Assembly: GCF_002899825.2 (NCBI RefSeq)
Contig: NZ_PPED02000006.1
Coordinates: 62,001-126,000 of the forward strand
From: Chryseobacterium phosphatilyticum
GTDB lineage: Bacteria > Bacteroidota > Bacteroidia > Flavobacteriales > Weeksellaceae
DNA length: 64,000 bases
Direction of reading: 5' to 3'
Of the stretch, positions 1-9,400 are shown piece by piece. Below the pieces are notes generated by a model, which had not been told where the DNA came from, made no database searches, and saw nothing but the letters and a program-made list of their open reading frames with translations. Made by a program: the position numbers and the translations under genes. Each line of letters starts with the position of its first letter. Within the stretch, counting starts at the first letter, position 1.

Positions 1-2
1 AC

Positions 3-563
3 GGGAATTTCATGACGGGCCGAAATTGGGTAAGACCTTTGTCCGGTGGAACAGGATCTAAACAATCCACCATCCCGGTGGGAGGAATTGATAACTGGGA
101 AGATCCGGAACATGCTTTTTTCACAGAAATTGCCCCCTTACCGATGGGAATGGATGTCGCAACCGCTCTCTATTTATTAATCAACAGAGTTGATAAAAAA
201 GGTGAAGTAACATTTGATAAGACCAATCAGGCTTTACAATTGAACTGGAATGAAAGCCATACAGCTAAAATGAAGGAAAATGCAAAATATTTTGTCAGAA
301 AAATGAATAACGCCAATGGAGGAACACGAAGTCATTTTCTGTTCAACAATGGTTTTGGGGCTGATATTTGCTACCATCCTCTTGGCGGCTGTGTCCTTGG
401 AGAAGCTACTGATGCATTTGGAAAATTAAAAGGGCATGAAAACCTTTATGTGTTGGATGGGTCGCTCATTCCCGGAACAATTGGGGTAAATCCGTTTGTC
501 ACTATTACAGCTATTGCAGAATATTGTATTGAACACTTGATTAATCAGAATGAATTTACCTGA
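3..563 (+). CDS. GMC-family oxidoreductase, C-terminal part (5' end outside window)
   Basis: The reading frame is open from the left edge, so only the last ~187 residues are present and the ATG at 12 need not be the start. The sequence ends with the GMC C-terminal signature: a His in CYHPLGGCVLG, then LYVLDGSLIPGTIGVNP and FVTITAIAEY, where the catalytic His and Asn of FAD-dependent cholesterol oxidase/choline dehydrogenase-like enzymes lie. The FAD-binding N-terminus is outside the window, so substrate cannot be judged; HPLGGC-type ends are common in cholesterol oxidase-like members. The stop codon lies 2 bp from the convergent gene's stop, leaving no room for a separate terminator. Confidence 0.85.
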   Translation, partial: GNFMTGRNWVRPLSGGTGSKQSTIPVGGIDNWEDPEHAFFTEIAPLPMGMDVATALYLLINRVDKKGEVTFDKTNQALQLNWNESHTAKMKENAKYFVRKMNNANGGTRSHFLFNNGFGADICYHPLGGCVLGEATDAFGKLKGHENLYVLDGSLIPGTIGVNPFVTITAIAEYCIEHLINQNEFT

Positions 564-565
564 AA

Positions 566-1432
566 TCAAGGCATCAACCGCACCTCAGCAAGATAGTTCC
601 GGATATCATGTTCCAGTTTGAAGGGATATGTAAAATTGAGTTTTTGAGCCAAATCAACACCTAATTCATGGACAAGATCTGCAAAAGCAAATAATGCGTT
701 CCAGTTTTCTTCAATATCACTTCCTGAGAAGGTAGCTTCGACCTTATTCCATACATCTGCAGAAAGATATTTTTTGAACAGTCTTCCGTGTTTGTTGGTT
801 GTGATATTATTCCAGTCATGAGATGCCGCAATATACCACTCAATAAGAGGAACCAGATAGTCTGTTCTTAATATATTCTCGGACATAAATTTTGCGTAAA
901 AAATATCTCTACGGTTAAGGCATTTGGCAACATAAGTGGTATCCCACCAAAAGTCATTGAGAAGTTGCTGAAATTTCTTTTCTACGGGTTGATGAATCAT
1001 GATGGATTGATAGGTCGGAGATTTCATCCCTTTTGTGAAACCGTCTTTATCAATCAAAACTTTGTAACCGACATCCCAGTCTTCAGGAAGGTTTTCTTCT
1101 TTAGCTTCTGCAATAAATTCTGACAGCTGATACAGTTTAAAATCAATCTTTATATGATCTCTGTATAATACCATTTTCATGGCATGTTTTCCGTCAAAAA
1201 CATCATCCTTTTCTTCTACCATAGAAATAGGATCTCCAAAAAGACTGACCCATGTATTATCCTCTTCATAAGCTTTTCTCTTATCAAAAACCAGCTCTAT
1301 ATCAAGGTCACTGAAATCATCTACGGGAGCATAAGGATTTACCAGAGAACTGGTCAGAAGAACGACACGAACATCAGGATTATATTCTGCCCAACGGACA
1401 ATCTGTTCTAGTTTTTGTTCTCTTATTTTCAT
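566..1432 (-). CDS. AadK/ANT(6)-like aminoglycoside 6-adenylyltransferase
   Basis: This 288-residue protein has the length and pattern of streptomycin (aminoglycoside 6-) nucleotidyltransferases. It has an N-terminal nucleotidyltransferase core with LLTSSLVNP (about residues 25-33) and the metal-binding acidic pair in SDLDIELVF (D42, D44), then a helical C-terminal substrate domain. The usual NGSR motif of the family reads TSSL here, so activity on streptomycin is not assured; chromosomal members are often of unknown role. It is probably cotranscribed with the small gene upstream (6-bp gap). Confidence 0.8.
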   Translation of the reverse strand: MKIREQKLEQIVRWAEYNPDVRVVLLTSSLVNPYAPVDDFSDLDIELVFDKRKAYEEDNTWVSLFGDPISMVEEKDDVFDGKHAMKMVLYRDHIKIDFKLYQLSEFIAEAKEENLPEDWDVGYKVLIDKDGFTKGMKSPTYQSIMIHQPVEKKFQQLLNDFWWDTTYVAKCLNRRDIFYAKFMSENILRTDYLVPLIEWYIAASHDWNNITTNKHGRLFKKYLSADVWNKVEATFSGSDIEENWNALFAFADLVHELGVDLAQKLNFTYPFKLEHDIRNYLAEVRLMP

Positions 1433-1438
1433 ACTAAG

Positions 1439-1840
1439 TTAATAGGATTCCGATATTTTCACACGGTACACGTCTGTTGAATTTCTTTTAATTGATTCTA
1501 CGAAAAATCCTCCCTCTTCAGGAATGACTTCTTTTAAATCAAAGCTTTTACAGTCTTTGGGAAGTCCTGAAAATATTAACGTAAACCAAAAATCCTGCAT
1601 AAAAGGAACAGGTGTCCAATAAGGAGAGATTGAAATATTTTCAGCATGAATCAGCTTGCTCCTGTGTTCCGACTGATTATCAAAAAGATAAGTGGAATGC
1701 CAGATTCTGATCAGATTTCCCAAAAATGGTGATGCAGGAAAACAGCAATGAACAATAACCTGTTTTTCCTCTTCTACTTTGGTCTGAAGAGATTCAAGAA
1801 GTTCTTTTGCAATGACCGGCTTTATAACAATTTCTTCCAC
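1439..1840 (-). CDS. hypothetical protein, 133 aa
   Basis: I do not recognise this family. The protein is soluble-looking with no signal peptide or membrane segment, mixed alpha/beta in character. A short hydrophobic stretch with Cys and Pro (VHCCFPASPFLGNLIRIW, about residues 29-46) and a C-terminal beta-rich part (GFFVESIKRNSTDVYRVKI) stand out. It sits 6 bp upstream of the adenylyltransferase-like gene on the same strand, so the two probably form an operon. Confidence 0.6.
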   Translation of the reverse strand: MEEIVIKPVIAKELLESLQTKVEEEKQVIVHCCFPASPFLGNLIRIWHSTYLFDNQSEHRSKLIHAENISISPYWTPVPFMQDFWFTLIFSGLPKDCKSFDLKEVIPEEGGFFVESIKRNSTDVYRVKISESY

Positions 1841-1914
1841 CTTTTATAAGTAATGAATGTAAACAATGAGTAATGCATTTTATTTGATGTATTACCCATT
1901 GTCCATTGATGATG

Positions 1915-3420
1915 TTAGTATTCTAATTCTAATTTTTCTTTTGTATAATTTCTTAGCTCTTCCGTCAGTTCAGGATGTTCTGCTAAATTTTTTCCGTAAG
2001 AAGGAACCATTTCCAGTAATTTACCTTTCCATTCTCCATTCAATTTTTCAGGGAAACATTTTTCAATAACATTCAACATAGCATGTACAGCTGTAGATGC
2101 GCCCGGGGAAGCTCCTAAAAGAGAAGCAATAGTACCATTCTTGTTGACCACTACTTCAGTTCCGAATTCAAGTTTCCCTCCCAGTTTATCATCTTTTTTG
2201 ATAATCTGAACTCTTTGTCCTGCAACTTTCAATTCCCAGTCTTCTTCATTGGCATCTTTGATGAATTCTCTCAAATGTTGTATTCTCTGAGACTTGGTCA
2301 TCGCTACCTGCTGGATAAGATATTTTGTTAAAGGAAGATTATGCCACCATGCACCGAAAAGTGATTTTAAATTTTTAGTATTTACACTTTCGGGCAGATC
2401 CAGATAGCTTCCTTCCTTCAGGAATTTTGTTGAAAACCCTGCGAAAGGTCCAAAAAGAAGGGCTTTTTTTCCGTCAATAATTCTAAGGTCAAGGTGAGGA
2501 ACAGACATCGGTGGTGCATCTACTGTTGCTTGCGTATATACCTTAGCCTGATGCTTTTCTACCAATTCCTGATTATGAGTCACCAGCCATTGTCCTGAAA
2601 CCGGGAAACCTCCATACCCCTGGCTTTCTTTGATATCTGAACTATCCAATAACGGAAGTGCATATCCCCCTGCTCCGATAAATACAAAATCAGCCAAAAC
2701 TTCCTGTTTGTGGTTGTGTATTCTGTCCTTTACCTTCATCTCCCATTTTCCATCTTCCCTTGGGTCAATATCCTTTACTTCGTGATATAAAAAAACTTCC
2801 ACATTAGAATCTTCAAGTAAATGCCTTCCCATCTTTCTGGTCAGTGTTCCGAAATTAACATCGGTCCCCATATCCATTCTTGTAGCTGCCATCACTTCAG
2901 ATTTATTTCTTTTACTCATCACCAAGGGAATCCATTCTCTCAATTTCTCATGATCTGTAGAAAATTCCATTCCGGAGAAAAGCACAGACTCAGACATTTT
3001 ATCATGACGTCTTTTAAGATAATCGGCATCTTTTTCGCCAAATACCAAGCTCATATGTGGACAAGAATTGATAAAATCTTTAGGTTCCTGAATGTAGCCC
3101 TTGCTTACCAGATAGGACCAGAATTGTTTTGAGATTTCAAATTGTTCTGCAATACTCTCTGCTTTTTTGATATCAATTGTTCCGTCTTCTTTTTCAGGGG
3201 TATAGTTTAGCTCACAAAAAGCCGAATGACCTGTTCCGGCGTTGTTCCATGCTGCTGTGCTTTCTTTCGCAAATCTTCCTAGCCTTTCGAAGATAGCAAT
3301 TTCAAGACCTGGATCAAATTCATGAAGCAGCGTTGCTAAAGTGGCGCTCATGATTCCGCCGCCTATCAGTACAACGTCGTATTTAGGTTTCGGTGTTCTG
3401 CTTGTAAGCGATTGTGACAT
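1915..3420 (-). CDS. mqo: malate:quinone oxidoreductase
   Basis: FAD-dependent, membrane-associated oxidation of malate to oxaloacetate with electron transfer to the quinone pool. The 501-residue protein starts with a Rossmann FAD motif (VVLIGGGIMSATLATLL) and carries Mqo hallmarks such as WNNAGTGHSAFCELNYTP, GAGGYALPLL, GGFPVSGQWL and the C-terminal LLGASPGASTAVHAML. The frame is open 23 codons further upstream, but family alignment favours the ATG at 3420 (MSQSLTSR). It stands alone; both flanks are noncoding. Confidence 0.95.
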   Translation of the reverse strand: MSQSLTSRTPKPKYDVVLIGGGIMSATLATLLHEFDPGLEIAIFERLGRFAKESTAAWNNAGTGHSAFCELNYTPEKEDGTIDIKKAESIAEQFEISKQFWSYLVSKGYIQEPKDFINSCPHMSLVFGEKDADYLKRRHDKMSESVLFSGMEFSTDHEKLREWIPLVMSKRNKSEVMAATRMDMGTDVNFGTLTRKMGRHLLEDSNVEVFLYHEVKDIDPREDGKWEMKVKDRIHNHKQEVLADFVFIGAGGYALPLLDSSDIKESQGYGGFPVSGQWLVTHNQELVEKHQAKVYTQATVDAPPMSVPHLDLRIIDGKKALLFGPFAGFSTKFLKEGSYLDLPESVNTKNLKSLFGAWWHNLPLTKYLIQQVAMTKSQRIQHLREFIKDANEEDWELKVAGQRVQIIKKDDKLGGKLEFGTEVVVNKNGTIASLLGASPGASTAVHAMLNVIEKCFPEKLNGEWKGKLLEMVPSYGKNLAEHPELTEELRNYTKEKLELEY

Positions 3421-3932
3421 AATTTTAAATTTTACCTCAAATTTCGGGAAAAGTTTTAAAAACAGAAACGCGTTTAACGATTTTAACATGTAATTTTTCG
3501 AAGTTAAAACACTTCTTAATTACACAACCCGTTATCATGGAAAGTTTCAATAAAGTTTCATTGAAATGATTAACAAAGACAATGATGAAGTATGAAATCT
3601 TAGTAAAAAAAGTACCACATTTTCATATTATTTAATTCACTAATCAATGAATTGTTCAAAGACATAAATTTTATGAAAACTTAAGTTTATTTAAGTTTAC
3701 AATAAAAAACACTTTAACCATAATGATTTACGTCATTATATTTTATCAATAATAAGTGATAAAGTATTATTAAATACAAACATAAAGTCACTTTTTATTG
3801 AAAAATACGTAATTTTATAGATAAAAATCTATTCAAAAACAATAAAATACTGGTATTTTATATGTATCTTTCAATAAATAAATACCATATTCCAGTGTAT
3901 TTAGTTAAAATTATTTCGTAAACATTATAAAG
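3421..3932. other. AT-rich intergenic region between divergent mqo and a secreted-protein operon
   Basis: This ~510-bp gap must hold the promoters of both divergent units. It is extremely AT-rich with many short A/T runs. I see no ORF, tRNA or strong hairpin, and no convincing TAnnTTTG pair that I would assign. Confidence 0.5.
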
Positions 3933-5039
3933 ATGAAAATTGTCAACTTCGTATGTACATTTTTCGCAACAGTGGCTTTAGCCCAGAGCGGAAGTGTAGG
4001 AATCAACACGTCCAAACCGGACCCCAGTGCAATTCTGCATATCGAAAATTTCAATGGAGTTTCAGCGACTGCAACCGCCACGATATCCGGTGGTGCTATC
4101 ACTGGAATTACCATAACAAATGGAGGAAGTGGCTATTCCACTGTTCCCACAGTCAACTTTTATGGAGGAGGTTCTGTTGTCAACGGTGGTACAAAAGCCC
4201 GCGCTACAGCAACACTTACCAACGGTGTGGTAACAGGTATTACAATCAACAACGGCGGAAGTGGTTATACAACAGCTCCAACAGTGGTGGTATCCGGAGG
4301 GAATAAAGGAATGTTATTTCCAAACCTTAATATTGCCAACCTCAGCAGTACAACAACTCCAGTAGCTTCTCCAGCCAATGGTTTGCTTGCATACAATGGA
4401 GGAGCCAATAGTAATAATAAAACACTGCATACTTTCAACAGTACTTCCAATCAATGGCAAAGTACTATTGATGCTGAAAATACGCCTAAGGTTGCATATC
4501 TTGATTTCACAGGATCTTTATCTGCCCTAGATAATGCTGTAGCGGGTGCTAACACTCAGCTTATGGTAAATCCTCCGGCTATTTCCGGGGTATCAAACAT
4601 CAATGGGTTTAAAGTTGTTCAGAATCCAAGCTCAGGAGGTTATTCTTTGGTTCTTCCTCAGGGAAATTATCTCGTAGAAGTAAATCTTAATTTAAATTCA
4701 CCTCAGGAAAGTCCAGCCGGACAGGGAGGAACCGCTCCTCTTTCAGGCAGCACCTATTATCTGATGGGATATTTTATAGATTTTACCAATGATATCTACA
4801 ATAATACCAGCAACACATTTACCGGAGGAGCCAATACCAGAAAAGAAGTTCCTATCGTATCTAAGGTAAATACTAACCATCTGGCAACCTGGTCTTATTA
4901 CTACAGTGTTCCTGCAAATGCTGATGCCAATATCATCGGAGGACTAAGGCTACGCTTAGGAAGAATGCAAAACAGTACCTTTTACGATCTCGTTAATGTG
5001 ATTCCTACCGGATCTTATATTAAAATATCACAACTTTAA
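3933..5039 (+). CDS. secreted surface protein with glycine-rich repeats
   Basis: A short signal peptide (about residues 1-18, cleaved after ...VALAQ) is followed by the flavobacterial N-terminal motif VGINTSKPDPSAILHIEN, typical of exported fibre- or adhesin-like proteins that I know only as hypothetical. Two copies of a GGSGYxTxPTV repeat lie at about residues 62-74 and 106-118, separated by ATATL/ATATI-type segments. The 368-residue C-terminal half looks like an all-beta domain. First of three paralogous genes (gaps 12 and 11 bp), clearly one operon ending at the hairpins near 6.67 kb. Confidence 0.75.
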   Translation: MKIVNFVCTFFATVALAQSGSVGINTSKPDPSAILHIENFNGVSATATATISGGAITGITITNGGSGYSTVPTVNFYGGGSVVNGGTKARATATLTNGVVTGITINNGGSGYTTAPTVVVSGGNKGMLFPNLNIANLSSTTTPVASPANGLLAYNGGANSNNKTLHTFNSTSNQWQSTIDAENTPKVAYLDFTGSLSALDNAVAGANTQLMVNPPAISGVSNINGFKVVQNPSSGGYSLVLPQGNYLVEVNLNLNSPQESPAGQGGTAPLSGSTYYLMGYFIDFTNDIYNNTSNTFTGGANTRKEVPIVSKVNTNHLATWSYYYSVPANADANIIGGLRLRLGRMQNSTFYDLVNVIPTGSYIKISQL

Positions 5040-5051
5040 AACAACCAACAC

Positions 5052-5873
5052 ATGAAAAAAAGTTATATCCTGCTATTATTCATTATAGCACAGACAATAT
5101 ATGCACAAGTTGGAATAGGTAAAACAACTGTTAATAATTCTGCCGTGTTGGAAGTATCCGAATCTACCAACAAAGGAGTTCTACTTCCAAGAATTGATAT
5201 CACAGATATATTAAACAAAACAACACCTGTCAATAATCCTACAGATGGCCTTGTTGTTTACAATAAAGGAAATTCAATCAGCCCGGGTATTTATATATGG
5301 AAAAACAACAAATGGACTCAGATGGCCGATACCTATAACCTGGTGAGCTATATGATGCTTCAACGTACAACAGATTATACGATATTGGGAAATTTGGCTA
5401 ATGGTACATTTAAAAACTTTACTGACGCTGCTTTTACCGTAGTATCCAATGATATCGGAGCAACTTATAATACAGGTTCAGGAGCCATTAGTCTTCCCGG
5501 AAACAGTGGTTATTTAGTTAATCTATGTCTGAATATAAGAACGGCTCTTGAAAGTGCCAGCGCAGGAATAGGAGGAACTCAGGTTCATCTGCATCAGTAT
5601 CTGGTAAAGCTCGTAGATCCTGTAACCGGTACACAATATGGAAAAACCATTAGTATTAATGCTCAATCCATAGCAAGCAATAAAACACATACTCTTAATA
5701 TGAGCTTTTCTTTTGTGTCTACTTCAGCAACTCCTATTACATTGGTTCCATCCATTGCTCATGATGCAGGAGGTACGTATCAAAACGGGGCCGGAGGTGC
5801 TGCTCCCAACAATGGAGAAATTATTATCACCAACACCAAAGTAGATATTCAAAGATCTGCCCTTAACCAATAA
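5052..5873 (+). CDS. secreted protein, paralogue 2 of 3
   Basis: 273 residues with a signal peptide ending IYAQ (about residue 19), then VGIGKTTVNNSAVLEV and TNKGVLLPRIDIT. The same layout, including a DGLVVYNKG segment and a WKNNKW motif, is found in its downstream neighbour. The rest is predicted beta-rich. Function unknown; this N-terminal module is widespread in secreted Flavobacteriia proteins. It is cotranscribed with its neighbours. Confidence 0.75.
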   Translation: MKKSYILLLFIIAQTIYAQVGIGKTTVNNSAVLEVSESTNKGVLLPRIDITDILNKTTPVNNPTDGLVVYNKGNSISPGIYIWKNNKWTQMADTYNLVSYMMLQRTTDYTILGNLANGTFKNFTDAAFTVVSNDIGATYNTGSGAISLPGNSGYLVNLCLNIRTALESASAGIGGTQVHLHQYLVKLVDPVTGTQYGKTISINAQSIASNKTHTLNMSFSFVSTSATPITLVPSIAHDAGGTYQNGAGGAAPNNGEIIITNTKVDIQRSALNQ

Positions 5874-5884
5874 TTAGTATTATC

Positions 5885-6661
5885 ATGAAAAACTATATTT
5901 ATATTGTTTGTATGTCTGTCATCTTATTCGGCACGTCCATTAATGCACAAGTTGGCATCAATACAAGCACCCCCAATACAAGCAGTGTTCTGGAAATTAA
6001 TTCTTCTAATAAAGGAGTTCTTTTTCCTCAATATGACCTCACTGTACTCAACAATACAAGTACCCCTATAGCAAACCCGGCTGATGGATTAATGATTTAT
6101 AATAAAGGAGGAGCCTCCACTTTTCCGAAAGGGTATTATGTTTGGATCAGAGACCGCTGGCAGCGAGCTATCCTTTCAGGTTCAGAACCTCAAACAATGT
6201 CTTTGATTATTAATTCCGGGGTTTTAATTCCTACGGGGAGTACCAATAATACTTTGACCAACTTTAGTGTTGCCGCTAATAAAATTACCGGAGCGTCTCT
6301 GGGAGCTGATACTTCTACCATTACGTTACCGGCCGGAACTTATATTCTCCGATATTCGGTGGATTCAAGTAATGCAGGTAACAACAATGGAACAGCTAAT
6401 ACACAATATTTGTCCCAGAATTTCACCTGTACACGATCTTATCTTATTAATGCCGCTACCAGTGCAACAATTACGGAAACCAACAGAATGTGTCAGCTAT
6501 CCAGCTCTTTTACATTCTTTCAGGGAAGTTATTTTTTAACATTGACAGCACCGACTACAATCCGACAAAAATTTGAATTTGATACAGGAAATGGCTTTAC
6601 AGCGAGCAACCTGAATGTAAGATCATCATTGGCTCTTATCATCACAAAAATGAGTCAATAA
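5885..6661 (+). CDS. secreted protein, paralogue 3 of 3
   Basis: 258 residues with a signal peptide ending INAQ (about residue 21), then VGINTSTPNTSSVLEIN, SNKGVLFPQYDLT, PADGLMIYNKGG and WIRDRW. These match the two upstream paralogues position by position in the first ~100 residues, while the C-termini diverge. That pattern suggests a shared export/assembly N-domain with variable beta-rich display domains. Confidence 0.75.
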   Translation: MKNYIYIVCMSVILFGTSINAQVGINTSTPNTSSVLEINSSNKGVLFPQYDLTVLNNTSTPIANPADGLMIYNKGGASTFPKGYYVWIRDRWQRAILSGSEPQTMSLIINSGVLIPTGSTNNTLTNFSVAANKITGASLGADTSTITLPAGTYILRYSVDSSNAGNNNGTANTQYLSQNFTCTRSYLINAATSATITETNRMCQLSSSFTFFQGSYFLTLTAPTTIRQKFEFDTGNGFTASNLNVRSSLALIITKMSQ

Positions 6662-6664
6662 AAA

Positions 6665-6694
6665 AAACTTAAGCATAGGTTACGCTTAAGTTTT
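6665..6694 (+). terminator. intrinsic terminator of the secreted-protein operon
   Basis: Perfect inverted repeat AAACTTAAGC / GCTTAAGTTT with a 9-nt loop and a short T run, 3 nt after the stop codon of the last gene. Confidence 0.8.
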
Positions 6695-6709
6695 ATAAAT
6701 ATTTAATAT

Positions 6710-6741
6710 AAAATAAGGTTCTCATTGTGGAACCTTATTTT
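6710..6741 (-). terminator. terminator hairpin of gpsA (probably bidirectional)
   Basis: AAAATAAGGTTC / GAACCTTATTTT is a 12-bp perfect stem with an 8-nt loop, directly after the gpsA stop on the minus strand; the A/T-rich flanks give U tracts in both directions. Confidence 0.8.
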
Positions 6742-6743
6742 AT

Positions 6744-7775
6744 TTAATTCAGTTTTGCAGTCAGTTTTTTGAATTGTTTTTCTGCATTTTTACCTTCATA
6801 AAGAATGGCATACACCGTTTCAATGATAGGTAATTTAAGATTTTTTTGTTTTGCAGTTTTATAAATAGAGTCTGCAGCATAATACCCTTCTGCCACCATG
6901 TTCATAGACTGAATTGCTGATTTCACGGTATATCCTTTTCCGATAAGATTTCCTAAGTTTCGGTTTCTTGAGAAAAGAGAATAAGCTGTTACCAGAAGGT
7001 CTCCCAGATAAGCACTTTCATTGACATCTCTCGGAGCTTCATAAATAGCTTCCAGGAAAGTCTCCATTTCACGGATTGCATTAGAAACAAACACCGCAGT
7101 AAAGTTGTCACCATACCCTAATCCACTTGCAATACCCGCTCCGATGGCAAAAATATTTTTGAGAATTGCGCTGTACTCGTTTCCTAAAATATCTTTACTG
7201 GTTTGTACTTTAATAAAATCTGAACTGAAAACCCCTTCAAGTTTTTCAGCGACCTCATCTTCCACTGTAGCAATGGTAAGATATGACAATCTTTCCATAG
7301 CAACTTCCTCTGCATGACAAGGTCCGGCAATAACGGCCTGATTTCTGAAACCTATTTTAAATTCATCACGCAGATAATGTGCTACTACATCATTGACTCT
7401 TGGAATAATCCCTTTAATTGCAGAAACGAAAATTTTATCCGAATAATTACAGGTCATTTTATCTAACGTATCCGCAAGATAAATGGAAGGTGTTGCCAAA
7501 ACAACGACATCGCAGGCAGACACTAATTCATTAATATCTGTGGTAAGTTTTAAATTCTTAAGATTAAAATGGGCCGCTGTAAGATACGTCGGGTTATGTC
7601 CGCGAAGCTCAATAGCTCCTTTTACAAATTCACTTCTTACACACCAGTGTACTACTTTGCAATTTTCAACCAACATTTTTACAATAGCAGTTGCAAAACT
7701 TCCGCTCCCTACTACCCCTACAGAAATATTCTTTTTTGGATTCGAAGATTCTGAAATTATTTTCTTTTTAGCCAT
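6744..7775 (-). CDS. gpsA: glycerol-3-phosphate dehydrogenase [NAD(P)+]
   Basis: Reduces dihydroxyacetone phosphate to sn-glycerol 3-phosphate for phospholipid synthesis; cytosolic. It has the N-terminal NAD(P) motif (VGVVGSGSFATAIVKML), the SAIKGI and AGPCHAEEVA blocks, and the active-site region LKNIFAIGAGIASGLGYGDN. The start at 7775 (MAKKK) gives 343 residues, the usual family length; the frame is open 11 codons further but those are AT-rich and leader-like. Transcribed alone. Confidence 0.93.
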   Translation of the reverse strand: MAKKKIISESSNPKKNISVGVVGSGSFATAIVKMLVENCKVVHWCVRSEFVKGAIELRGHNPTYLTAAHFNLKNLKLTTDINELVSACDVVVLATPSIYLADTLDKMTCNYSDKIFVSAIKGIIPRVNDVVAHYLRDEFKIGFRNQAVIAGPCHAEEVAMERLSYLTIATVEDEVAEKLEGVFSSDFIKVQTSKDILGNEYSAILKNIFAIGAGIASGLGYGDNFTAVFVSNAIREMETFLEAIYEAPRDVNESAYLGDLLVTAYSLFSRNRNLGNLIGKGYTVKSAIQSMNMVAEGYYAADSIYKTAKQKNLKLPIIETVYAILYEGKNAEKQFKKLTAKLN

Positions 7776-7997
7776 AATTGGAATGTGAACTGCAAATATA
7801 TTAAACATAGATTTAACAGGAGCCTGGAAAGCATGATAAAAACCATATTCTTAAAAAAACACCATCTCAACACAATTAAATAAACAATTCAGCGTTAGAT
7901 ACAGAAAAAACTGAATTTTAGATAAAGATAACTCACAAAGATTATTTTTAATTAAATTTGCAGTCTTAAAAAACCGTTTTACCCATACTGAAGAAAT

Positions 7998-9032
7998 ATG
8001 AAAAAATTTCTAAACAGCAAAAAGAACGTAAATATTCTTCTCGGAGGACTTTTATTAGTAGTTTTTGCACAAGGTATCCTTATTGCCAAGCTGTTTTCTG
8101 AAAAAGATAACAAAAACTATGAGGTCAACCTTGTTAAGATAAACACTGAAAAAGACAGTGTAGATTATTTAAAAATGAAAACAGATCTTACTCTGGTAGA
8201 TCAGACTGTTGCTGAACTTAATTCTTTTCTGAAAGCCAAAGACATTGTGAATCAAAAATTAATGATGCTCGATCAGGACAGTATTTCAAATTCCATTTAC
8301 CTCTCCAAACAAGCCAACCGATATAGCCAATACTTAATGGATCTCCAGAAGAAACTAATGGAAGTTCCACTGGGAATGCCTACGGACGGATATATTTCTT
8401 CTAATTTTGGAGTAAGAAAAAATCCTATCCCTTTCAAAACAGTGTATGCTTCAGTAAAGTCTCCTGCTGCTAAAGCAGAGCCCGCAGCTGTTGCCGCAGC
8501 TCCTAAACCCGAAGTAAAAGCGGAACCGGTGGAAAAGATTATTGAACTCACAGACAGCTATGGAAATAAAAGGGAAGTAAAAGTGATGGTTACTCCTAAA
8601 GCAGCTCCTGTTGCCACAACAACCCCAGCTGCTTCAACAACGACTAAAGCAGTTGCTGCTAACGGTACAGGCAAAACTGTTCCTGCTGAAAAAAATAATC
8701 CTCCGGCTGAAGCAGATCAGATGCAGTTTCATAAAGGACTGGATATTGCTGTTGCCTTTGGATCTGATGTAAGAGCTGCCGCTGCCGGCACTATAATTTT
8801 TTCCGGGCAAAAAGGAGGGTATGGAAACTGTGTAATCGTTTCTCACGGCAATGGATTAGCTACACTTTACGGACATTTATCCCAACTTATTTCTAAAGTA
8901 AATGACAAAGTAAAAGTAGGGCAGGTCATTGCCAAATCCGGAAACTCCGGACGCTCTACAGGGCCTCATCTTCATTATGAAGTACATAAAAACAATACAC
9001 CTGTCAATCCGAAATTGTTTATGAATTTATAA
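7998..9032 (+). CDS. M23-family (LytM) peptidase with a low-complexity insertion in the catalytic domain
   Basis: Predicted periplasmic murein hydrolase or hydrolase activator, anchored by an N-terminal membrane segment (about residues 12-31) and followed by a helical region (40-125). The peptidase fold begins at GYISSNFGVRKNPIPF (131-146) and resumes with the zinc motif HKGLD (H245, D249), YGHL (H293) and HLHYEV (H324, H326), so the four catalytic positions are intact. Between the two parts lies a ~95-residue Ala/Pro/Lys-rich segment (about 149-242) that is absent from typical M23 domains. Single-gene unit with a strong terminator. Confidence 0.88.
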   Translation: MKKFLNSKKNVNILLGGLLLVVFAQGILIAKLFSEKDNKNYEVNLVKINTEKDSVDYLKMKTDLTLVDQTVAELNSFLKAKDIVNQKLMMLDQDSISNSIYLSKQANRYSQYLMDLQKKLMEVPLGMPTDGYISSNFGVRKNPIPFKTVYASVKSPAAKAEPAAVAAAPKPEVKAEPVEKIIELTDSYGNKREVKVMVTPKAAPVATTTPAASTTTKAVAANGTGKTVPAEKNNPPAEADQMQFHKGLDIAVAFGSDVRAAAAGTIIFSGQKGGYGNCVIVSHGNGLATLYGHLSQLISKVNDKVKVGQVIAKSGNSGRSTGPHLHYEVHKNNTPVNPKLFMNL

Positions 9033-9040
9033 AATAGAAA

Positions 9041-9068
9041 GCTGTCTCTGATGAGGCAGTTTTTTTTG
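9041..9068 (+). terminator. terminator of the M23 peptidase gene
   Basis: CTGTCTC / GAGGCAG stem (one G-U pair) with a 4-nt loop, followed by eight to nine T. Confidence 0.85.
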
Positions 9069-9370
9069 GCTTTAAAGGATAATGTATTCGCGGGCAGATT
9101 GCGCAGATCAGGCTGATTTTTAAGCTTGCACATCTGCTGAAGATTTTTCTAGTATACTATTATGTGAATTCTTTTTTAAAACACAAAGACACTAATAATT
9201 TCACGAATAGCACAAAGACAGCTCTTGATTAATAAATCTGCAAAATCTGCGTGAGATAAGTTCATTGCAAAGTTTTTATAATCTTTTCCTATGATTTTAA
9301 GTGAGCGAAGAACGAAATCAGCAAGCTGATCTGATGAAGCTTTGAAAAATATCTTTGATTAAGGTTACAT
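9069..9370. repeat. decayed interspersed-repeat remnants
   Basis: The stretch has no ORF. It contains fragments such as ACACAAAGACACTAAT, CACGAATAGCACAAAGAC and ATCTGCAAAATCTGCG.GAGAT. The last resembles, on the opposite strand, the sequence at about 28365-28395, and the second resembles the element at 14688-14726. I read them as remnants of dispersed intergenic repeats. Confidence 0.4.
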
Positions 9371-9400
9371 AAAAACGGCTGCCTTTGGCAGCCGTTTTTT
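9371..9400 (-). terminator. strong terminator of the MBL-fold gene
   Basis: AAAACGGCTGCC / GGCAGCCGTTTT with a 3-nt loop. The hairpin abuts the stop codon of the minus-strand gene and has U tracts on both strands. Confidence 0.88.

Noticed and set aside
1184..1411. Antisense ORFs over recognised genes (many, for example this one)
   Set aside because: They lie opposite strongly supported coding sequences in AT-rich DNA and lack any family-like pattern.
9090..9110. Additional copy of the rsr-type motif (GATTGCGCA) on the plus strand
   Set aside because: Only the second half-site matches, the A-rich half is replaced by GGGC, and no -7 box follows at 9 bp.
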